Shown here in pieces: positions 58,632 to 64,000 of a stretch of DNA of 64,000 nt (positions are counted from its first letter, which is position 1; every line of letters starts with the position of its first letter). A program made the position numbers and the translations under genes. The notes beneath the pieces were generated by a model. That model was not told the DNA's origin. It saw only the letters and a program-made list of their open reading frames with translations, and searched no databases. This stretch comes from Candidatus Gugararchaeum adminiculabundum (GTDB taxonomy: Archaea > Micrarchaeota > Micrarchaeia > Burarchaeales > Gugararchaeaceae), in contig CABMDC010000012.1 of assembly GCA_902384795.1 (NCBI GenBank), forward strand, positions 1-64,000, given 5' to 3'.

Positions 58632-60743
58632 ATGGCCTATGAAAAAACTCCTGCTTGGAAAAAGATAATTGACGAGAAGGAGCTGGAGCAAAAAATCCTT
58701 GATTACCAGGGAAAAAAATCCGCCAAAATAAAGGTGCAGGAGGAGGCGGGGGCAGGGAAAAAGTTCTCCAGCGTTTACCAGCATTTCAAAAAAGAGGAGT
58801 ATGACGAGGCGCATCCGACCAAGTTGTTTGAAAAGGTGTGCGCGCCCGCAGAAGCGGTTCCGTTTGCAGCTCCGGAAATTGCCAGGAATTATTTGGAAAA
58901 GAACATTGAGCTCGCGGATTTGAAGGTCACTGCGAAATCCGTTTTTTACACTTCCATCGGGCTGTTCGCAATCACCATGCTCTTCGCGCTGGTGCTGTTT
59001 CTTTTTGGAGGGGTTTTCCAGCTGTGCATCCTGGTTCCGTTCGCAATCCTGTACTATTTGCTCACCTACCCGAGCTACAGGGCGACAACCAACACCATGC
59101 AGATGCAGAATGACATGCTGTTGGCTACGTTGTATATGGCAATTTACCTCAGGCTGAATCCGACCATGGAAGGAGCGACCGAATTTGCTTCAAAGCATTT
59201 GGAAGGCCCGCTGGCAACGGATTTCAAAAAAGCGCTCTGGGACGTGGATTGCAGGAAATATGCCAGCATTGATATGGCGCTTTCCGAAAGGTCTAAGAAA
59301 TGGCAGAAATGGGATGAGAATTTCGTGAGAACCCTGGACCTCCTGCGCTCGTCATTGCTGGAGAATGACCAGGAGAAGCGCCAGGATTTGATTAACAACG
59401 CGCTTGACTCGCAGCTTGAATCCACTTTTGTCAGGATGAAAACCTATGCGAACAAACTGAGCAACCCGATCCAGCTGATTTTCACCGTGTTCGTGATTGT
59501 GCCGCTCATGACGCTCACCGTGATTCCGATTGCAGGGATTTTCATGTCAGCGCAGATTTCCCCGCTGATTCTGATTGCGCTTTTCAATCTGATAATTCCC
59601 TTTGCCACGCTTTACTATTCGCTGAGGACTTTGTCAAAAAGGCCGGGGAGCTTTGCCATCAACATTTCCAAGCACCCGAAAGTTCCGCCCGAAGGGACGT
59701 TCAGGGCTTTTGGCTCGAATGTGCCGGTCTGGCCCGTGGCAGTGGTGATTGGGCTGATTTTTGCTTCGCTGGGATTGTTCAGCCTGAATGAGGTGTTCAC
59801 CTATTCAACGCAGAGCAATACCGGGAATATTTACGAGTATTTGTGGATGATGGCAAAGAGCTGGTCGCTTGCAGCCGGAGCCGCTGCTGCGCTTGCCTCC
59901 TACTTTTACCTTAGCTCTTTCCAGAGAGTGGAAATCAGGGATGAGATTAGGAAAATCGAGGATGAGTTCCGCTCTGGTTTGCGGGAATTGGGAGTTCTGC
60001 TAGACCAGAATATTCCGCTTGAATCCGCCATCAGCTCGCTGGTTGACGAGTACAGGCGGTTTAACATGGACAAATCCAGCATGGCTTCGTTCTTTTCCCA
60101 GATTATTGAAAGGGTGAAGGGGCTTGGGCTGACTTTCAGCAAGGCGCTTTTTGATGAGGAGAACGGAGTGATCCGCTCTTTCCCCTCGGTGATTATCGAG
60201 GATGTGATGAGGGCGATTGTCGAAAGCCTGGACAAGGGGCCGAAGCAGGTGGCGCTGGCTTGCAATACCATTTCGAAATATTTGGACAAGGTGAGCGAGA
60301 TTAACAAATTGGTTTACACGCTGCTCGCTGAGACGACTAATAGCATTTCACTCTTGACTGCGATGGTGATTCCGCTTATTGGCGCGGTGGCAGCAAGCAT
60401 GGGAACCCTGCTGACCAGATTTTTGCAGATGATTGCGGAGAGATTGCTCGAGCTTGCAAATTCATTTGGTTCTGCGTTTGGTGCGAGCTTTTCATTTGGA
60501 GAAGTGCTTCCCCTGAATTTGAAGGAAGTCATTCCGCCCACTGTTTTGCAGTTGATTGTTGGATTCTATGTGATTGAGATGATTATCATTCTTGCAATGC
60601 TGCAGGACGGGATTGAGAACGGCTATGACAGGACTACGCGTAATGTGAGGATTGGAAGGCAGCTTGCGAACGGGTTTGCAATCTATACTCTGCTGCTGTT
60701 TGCTTCAATCCTTTTCTTGAACATGCTGGCGATAGGAGTTTAG
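58632..60743 (+). CDS. archaeal pilus/secretion platform protein (TadC/GspF-like)
   Basis: 703 residues. Two related halves (T2SSF domains): a helical cytoplasmic bundle at about 140-230 and again at about 430-560, each followed by membrane helices; in all about seven hydrophobic segments (roughly 100-120, 125-145, 285-320, 360-382, 405-425, 560-590, 635-655 and 680-700). The duplicated T2SSF arrangement is standard for archaeal FlaJ/TadC proteins. It anchors the ATPase encoded just upstream. An N-terminal ~90 residues are soluble and Lys/Glu-rich. Confidence 0.85.
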   Translation: MAYEKTPAWKKIIDEKELEQKILDYQGKKSAKIKVQEEAGAGKKFSSVYQHFKKEEYDEAHPTKLFEKVCAPAEAVPFAAPEIARNYLEKNIELADLKVTAKSVFYTSIGLFAITMLFALVLFLFGGVFQLCILVPFAILYYLLTYPSYRATTNTMQMQNDMLLATLYMAIYLRLNPTMEGATEFASKHLEGPLATDFKKALWDVDCRKYASIDMALSERSKKWQKWDENFVRTLDLLRSSLLENDQEKRQDLINNALDSQLESTFVRMKTYANKLSNPIQLIFTVFVIVPLMTLTVIPIAGIFMSAQISPLILIALFNLIIPFATLYYSLRTLSKRPGSFAINISKHPKVPPEGTFRAFGSNVPVWPVAVVIGLIFASLGLFSLNEVFTYSTQSNTGNIYEYLWMMAKSWSLAAGAAAALASYFYLSSFQRVEIRDEIRKIEDEFRSGLRELGVLLDQNIPLESAISSLVDEYRRFNMDKSSMASFFSQIIERVKGLGLTFSKALFDEENGVIRSFPSVIIEDVMRAIVESLDKGPKQVALACNTISKYLDKVSEINKLVYTLLAETTNSISLLTAMVIPLIGAVAASMGTLLTRFLQMIAERLLELANSFGSAFGASFSFGEVLPLNLKEVIPPTVLQLIVGFYVIEMIIILAMLQDGIENGYDRTTRNVRIGRQLANGFAIYTLLLFASILFLNMLAIGV

Positions 60744-60761
60744 GCATTAAAAAAATAGAAG

Positions 60762-61103
60762 CTATTGCCTTCGCTTTGCGATTGCTTTTACTTTCATTTT
60801 TTCTTCTGCTTTGTCTGCGTGCTCTTTAATCAGCATAAGTTCCATCTGCATTAATTGCTTCACTATTGGTTCCTGCTGATTCAGCTGGTACAGACTAACA
60901 TTGCCGACTTTTCTGGTGACCTTGACCATGTTGAATTCCTCAAGCCTGTCCCAGTGATTGTATAACGTTGCCCAGCTGACATCCGACTGCTTAGCTATTT
61001 CGGTTTTCGTGAAATCCTCCAGCCGGTGCTCCAGCAGGAAATCTATCACGCGGTAGAACGGAGTGTCTCCGAAGAATTCCAGGAAAAAGGATTTTTCTGC
61101 CAT
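60762..61103 (-). CDS. winged-helix transcription regulator
   Basis: 113 residues from ATG 61103; a TTG at 61118 would add five residues. The wHTH core is FTKTEIAKQSDVSWATLYNHWDRLEEFNMVKVTRK, with the wing YQLNQQEPIVK, followed by a C-terminal helix for dimerisation. No metal or ligand motif seen. This form is common in archaeal regulators next to envelope or pilus genes. It is convergent with the platform protein, 18 bp away. Confidence 0.78.
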   Translation of the reverse strand: MAEKSFFLEFFGDTPFYRVIDFLLEHRLEDFTKTEIAKQSDVSWATLYNHWDRLEEFNMVKVTRKVGNVSLYQLNQQEPIVKQLMQMELMLIKEHADKAEEKMKVKAIAKRRQ

Positions 61104-61167
61104 TTCATCACTATTCAATTATTTGAATGAGCATGTTTAAAAAGATATATGCCTGCTGTTTGGAGAA

Positions 61168-61455
61168 TTACCAGAAAACCTTGCCGAGATATGCTTCGAC
61201 CAGCTGGGTGATTTCTTTTCTTGCTCTCGGATTCAGGGAAATGTGAATTTCACCGGTTTTCATAAGCCAGGTGAGAAGACCCTTGTTTGCCAAGCCTTTG
61301 GCCAGTTTTTCCGCCTTTCTTCGGCGGGAAGGCGGAAGGCCTGCGCGCACATAAATCAGGGAGGTGTGGCTTGCACCCCATTTTCCCCTTCTTGCCAGAG
61401 TATAGAGGATGTGGGCTTGAAGTTCTTCATCTCTGGGTTCTGCCTGAGTTTCCAT
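61168..61455 (-). CDS. small winged-helix-like DNA-binding protein
   Basis: 95 residues, ATG 61455. HILYTLARRGKWGASHTSLIYV and GLPPSRRRKAEKLAKGLANKGLLTW form two helices and a recognition helix; KTGEIHISLNPRAR is the wing. The region between it and ribB (111 bp) is a divergent promoter, so it may control the riboflavin operon, itself or both. It is not the known riboflavin-kinase-linked regulator RbkR, whose kinase domain is missing here. Confidence 0.65.
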   Translation of the reverse strand: METQAEPRDEELQAHILYTLARRGKWGASHTSLIYVRAGLPPSRRRKAEKLAKGLANKGLLTWLMKTGEIHISLNPRARKEITQLVEAYLGKVFW

Positions 61456-61513
61456 AGGAATTTGATTTTTCTGGTCGAATAAAAGGGAGGTTAAACCTTG
61501 GTTCCGGTGATAT

Positions 61514-61529
61514 TACCCATTTCTGGGTA
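61514..61529 (+). promoter_or_regulatory. candidate operator of the riboflavin operon
   Basis: TACCCA-TTTC-TGGGTA, a perfect inverted repeat directly upstream of the ribB TATA-like element CTATTTATTT (about 61535-61544). It lies between ribB and the divergent wHTH gene, a natural binding site for that protein. Confidence 0.5.
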
Positions 61530-61566
61530 GATAGCTATTTATTTGTAGGTTGCGACGATTAGTCTT

Positions 61567-62217
61567 ATGGGAGTGGACGAGGCAATAGCAGCTTTGAGGG
61601 CAGGAAAGCCCATTATTGTATTTGATTCAGGGGAGCGTGAGCGCGAGGCTGATTTGATGGTGCACGCGCAGTTCGCTGGGCCGGATAAAATTGAACTGCT
61701 TAGGAAAGACGGGGGCGGATTAATTTGTTTGGCTACGGACAGGAATGTTGCTGAAAAATTGAGCCTGCCGTTTTTGACTGACTTTTATTCTGAAAAAGGA
61801 AATGAAACCCTGAAAAAAATCGTTTACAACAAAACGCAGTATGGCGACAAGCCTTCGTTTTCCATTACCATTAATCACAACGACACTTATACCGGGATAA
61901 CGGATGATGACAGGTCAATGACTGCGCGCGAGTTTGCCAAATTAACGGCTGATGCGCAGAATGGAAAGGAAATTAGGGAAAAATTTGAAAGGGATTTCAA
62001 AGCTCCGGGGCATTTGCATTTGCTGATTGGAAAAACTTTGGCTGAAAGAAAGGGGCACACAGAGCTGGCGCTGGAATTGTGCAGGCGGGCGAAATTGCCG
62101 CCTGCAATGCTCCTGTGCGAAATGCTCGGGAAAGGAAAGGCGCTGAGCGTGGAGCAGGCGCGGGAATACGCGAAGAAAAATGGAATTCCGTTCGTAGTTG
62201 GAAGGGAGTTACTGTAG
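61567..62217 (+). CDS. ribB: 3,4-dihydroxy-2-butanone-4-phosphate synthase
   Basis: 216 residues, typical RibB. The N-terminal IVFDSGEREREADLMVHAQF carries the acid residues that bind Mg and ribulose 5-phosphate; TGITDDDRSMTAREFAKL and the loop FKAPGHLHLLIGKTLAERKGHTELALELC give the remaining active-site parts. It supplies the four-carbon unit for lumazine synthesis. First gene of ribB-ribC-ribH-ribA-ribD. The TATA box lies ~25 bp before the ATG, so a leaderless mRNA is likely. Confidence 0.95.
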   Translation: MGVDEAIAALRAGKPIIVFDSGEREREADLMVHAQFAGPDKIELLRKDGGGLICLATDRNVAEKLSLPFLTDFYSEKGNETLKKIVYNKTQYGDKPSFSITINHNDTYTGITDDDRSMTAREFAKLTADAQNGKEIREKFERDFKAPGHLHLLIGKTLAERKGHTELALELCRRAKLPPAMLLCEMLGKGKALSVEQAREYAKKNGIPFVVGRELL

Positions 62218-62246
62218 GATTGGAAAATGAGAGAAAGGTGAAACGC

Positions 62247-62369
62247 ATGGCTAAGAAATTGAAAATCGGATTGGCTGACACGACTTTTGCGCGCGCGGAC
62301 ATGGCTTCAGCCTCTCTTTCTTTTGGAAAAAGAAAGAGACCCCGAATGGAGAGAAAGAAAACGAATTGA
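62247..62369 (+). pseudogene. truncated duplicate of the ribC start
   Basis: 40 codons from ATG 62247. The first ~19 (KLKIGLADTTFARADM) are nearly identical, also at DNA level, to the start of ribC at 62382; then the match ends and a run of SLSFGKRKRPRMERKKTN follows. At the break the DNA forms a perfect 12-bp hairpin, TCTCTTTCTTTT / AAAAGAAAGAGA (about 62310-62336). It is a remnant of a partial duplication rather than a functional gene; the short frame may still be translated. Confidence 0.75.
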
Positions 62370-62381
62370 GAGGCGAAACAA

Positions 62382-62867
62382 ATGAACAAAAAACTAAGAA
62401 TCGGATTTGCGGATACGACTTTTGCGCGCGCGGACATGGTAGGATTTGCGATTGATGAGATTGAAAAGAAATTTCCTGAGCTGGAAAAGGAATTTGTCAG
62501 AAGGACTGTTCCGGGAGTAAAGGATTTGGGAGTTGAATGCAAGCTGCTCTATGAAAGGGATAAATGTGATATTGTAATGGCGTTTGGAATGGTTGGTGGA
62601 GCTGCAGTGGACAAGACCTGCGGCCATGAGGCATCGCTGGGAATCCAGATGGCAAAGATGCTTGCTAATAAGCACATAATTGAAGTGTTTGTGCATGAGG
62701 ATGAGGGGGAAAATGCCGCTGATTTGCTTTCGATTTTCGAGGATAGGTCAAGGAAGCATGCGGTGAACGCTGTGCTGATTGCCACTAATCAGAGTGAATT
62801 GACTAAGTTGGCGGGGAAAGGATTGCGACAGGGAAGGCAGCATGTTGGGGAATTGAAAAGAAATTAG
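62382..62867 (+). CDS. ribC: riboflavin synthase, archaeal type
   Basis: 161 residues, the short archaeal RibC, unrelated in fold to bacterial RibE. Family features: RIGFADTTFARADMVGFAIDEI, VPGVKDLGVECKLL, CDIVMAFGMVGG and KTCGHEASLGIQMAKML, then the DEGENAADLL segment. It dismutates 6,7-dimethyl-8-ribityllumazine to riboflavin. It sits 12 bp after the truncated duplicate and 40 bp before ribH. Confidence 0.93.
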   Translation: MNKKLRIGFADTTFARADMVGFAIDEIEKKFPELEKEFVRRTVPGVKDLGVECKLLYERDKCDIVMAFGMVGGAAVDKTCGHEASLGIQMAKMLANKHIIEVFVHEDEGENAADLLSIFEDRSRKHAVNAVLIATNQSELTKLAGKGLRQGRQHVGELKRN

Positions 62868-62907
62868 ATGGCAAAGAAGATGGGATGGATAGAAAGAGGG
62901 TGGATGA

Positions 62908-63309
62908 ATGACTAAAATGGCTTTGATTGTTTCTGAATTCAATTCTGAGATTACGGCACGGATGAAAATTGCGGCCGAGGAAAGGGCGAAGGAATTGGGA
63001 GCAGAGATAGTGGTTGTTTACTCGGTTCCCGGGGCGCTTGATTCTCCGTTCGCGCTAAAGAAAGCCCTGAAAAGAAAGGATGTGGACTGCGCTGCTGTGC
63101 TTGGCGCTGTGATCAAGGGGGAAACGGACCACGATGCGGTGGTGGCGAATACTGCCGCTGACAAAATTGTCCAGCTGAGTTTGGAATTTGAAAAGCCGGT
63201 CGGATTCGGGGTAATGGGCCCGAACTGCACCTGGGAAAAGGCTGAGGAAAGGGCTGAGGGCTATGGGAAAAGGGCAGTGGAAGCTGCGGTCAAGTTGTGT
63301 CGCCTATGA
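62908..63309 (+). CDS. ribH: 6,7-dimethyl-8-ribityllumazine synthase
   Basis: 133 residues. [18 protein letters not shown] gives the N-terminal substrate-binding Phe; [44 protein letters not shown] and [18 protein letters not shown] (catalytic His in the ETDHD region) complete the lumazine synthase fold. It joins the RibB product to the pyrimidine from RibA/RibD. The stop overlaps the ribA start (ATGA), so translation is coupled. Confidence 0.95.
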   Translation: MTKMALIVSEFNSEITARMKIAAEERAKELGAEIVVVYSVPGALDSPFALKKALKRKDVDCAAVLGAVIKGETDHDAVVANTAADKIVQLSLEFEKPVGFGVMGPNCTWEKAEERAEGYGKRAVEAAVKLCRL

Positions 63310-63884
63310 AAAAAGAAGTTAGCGATGTCAGGTTTCCGACCAGGTTCGGGGAATTCAAATTGAATTTGTTCACTGGAAGCGATGGGAAAGAGCATGTGGC
63401 GCTGGCGCGCGGGAATCCTAAAGGCAACACTCCGCTTGTCCGCGTCCATAGTGAATGTTTGACCGGGGATGTTTTCGGCTCAAAAAGATGCGACTGCAAT
63501 TCGCAGCTGCAGAGCTCTTTGCAGATGCTGGCGAATGAGGAGACGAGTGTGCTTGTTTATCTTAGGCAGGAAGGAAGAGGAATTGGTTTGCTGAATAAAA
63601 TCAAAGCCTATGCTCTGCAGGATGAGGGGCTGGACACAGTGCAGGCAAATGAAAAGCTTGGGTTCAAGGCTGATGAAAGGGATTACAAGCTGGCCGCTGA
63701 AATCCTGAAGGAGCTGGGGTTTGCAAAAATCAGGCTGCTTACAAATAATCCTGGGAAAATTTCCTCGCTTGAGGAAAACGGGATTGAGATTGCTGAAAGG
63801 GTGCCGCTGATTGTTGGCAGGACCGAGGAGAATGGAAAATACCTGAGAACTAAAAAGGAAAAACTTGGGCACCTGTTTGAATGA
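63306..63884 (+). CDS. ribA: GTP cyclohydrolase II
   Basis: 192 residues from ATG 63306 (GTG 63297 is less likely). [24 protein letters not shown] carries the three zinc-binding Cys (C-x-x-D-...-C-x-C arrangement), [21 protein letters not shown] the catalytic loop, and a C-terminal Arg-rich part. It opens GTP to 2,5-diamino-6-ribosylamino-pyrimidinone phosphate, the first step of the pathway in bacteria. Many archaea use a different enzyme (ArfA) for this step, so the bacterial-type RibA here is worth noting. Confidence 0.93.
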   Translation: MKKEVSDVRFPTRFGEFKLNLFTGSDGKEHVALARGNPKGNTPLVRVHSECLTGDVFGSKRCDCNSQLQSSLQMLANEETSVLVYLRQEGRGIGLLNKIKAYALQDEGLDTVQANEKLGFKADERDYKLAAEILKELGFAKIRLLTNNPGKISSLEENGIEIAERVPLIVGRTEENGKYLRTKKEKLGHLFE

Positions 63885-63910
63885 GATTGCATGAAAGTGA
63901 GATGTGAATT

Positions 63911-64000
63911 ATGGGCGAGAATGAAAGTGCTGATGAGAAATTCATGAAAGAGGCGATTGCGCTTGCAGCCAGTGCCAACCCGTTCCCAAACCCGCGCGTT
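63911..64000 (+). CDS. ribD: riboflavin deaminase/reductase RibD, start only
   Basis: 30 codons run off the right edge. After a polar start, EKFMKEAIALAASANPFPNPRV matches the N-terminus of the pyrimidine deaminase domain of RibD (M-x-x-A-I-x-L-A ... NPxxGxV-type pattern). Together with ribA it would complete the bacterial-style upper half of the pathway. The zinc site lies beyond the window. Confidence 0.82.
   Translation, partial: MGENESADEKFMKEAIALAASANPFPNPRV

Overview
The window reads as part of an archaeal chromosome. The evidence is an FttA/aCPSF1-type termination nuclease (KH plus metallo-beta-lactamase/beta-CASP), a proteasome beta subunit, archaeal-type riboflavin synthase, a short archaeal triosephosphate isomerase, a TRAM protein, PheRS alpha/beta in archaeal form, tRNA introns placed after position 37, and TATA-like boxes about 25 bp before many start codons. 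Genes are small and densely packed on both strands, AGG is a favoured Arg codon, and there are many single-pass or lipid-anchored envelope proteins. This suits a DPANN-type lineage (Diapherotrites or Micrarchaeota-like), but the phylum is inference. The cell is not a minimal auxotroph: pieces of riboflavin, NAD, CoA, tyrosine, leucine-like and amino-sugar synthesis are present.

Layout. 1-3.2 kb: an incomplete PP-loop gene, tRNA-Arg(CCT), and two tandem paralogues, one carrying an L,D-transpeptidase (YkuD) domain and one TPR repeats. 3.2-13.7 kb: LeuB-like dehydrogenase, membrane proteins, TyrA, secreted proteins, a circularly permuted GTPase, FttA and PsmB. 13.7-19.6 kb: an AT-richer island of 5,922 bp with 16-bp terminal inverted repeats and a perfect 9-bp target duplication. 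It carries a toxin-antitoxin-like pair, a SWIM-zinc-finger DDE transposase, a ribbon-helix-helix regulator, a nuclease-methylase fusion with its specificity subunit, and a single-repeat TBP-like protein. 19.7-31.5 kb: TPR proteins, methyltransferase, FKBP, CoaBC, ArgG-like enzyme, extracytoplasmic Lon-like protease, a degenerate SelB/EF-Tu-like protein, tRNA-Gly(CCC), small zinc-ribbon and basic proteins. 31.5-43.4 kb: PAP2/polyprenol-kinase fusion, a response-regulator protein with a degenerate GGDEF-like end, a large PAS histidine kinase, GlmS, TRAM protein, a block of DNA palindromes. 43.4-52 kb: PheS, PheT, pentapeptide protein, TpiA and unknowns. 52-53 kb: intron-bearing tRNA-Ser(CGA) and tRNA-Thr(CGT). 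53-61 kb: GIDE-LemA fusion, NadC, and an archaeal pilus/secretion ATPase with its membrane platform. 61-64 kb: two winged-helix regulators and the riboflavin operon ribB-(ribC remnant)-ribC-ribH-ribA-ribD, the last gene running off the window.

The most interesting part is the island. Its genes run outward from one divergent promoter region that contains a palindrome overlapping the promoter of the small regulator. Transposition functions, a compact restriction-modification system, a possible TA pair and a half-TBP protein appear to travel together as one unit.
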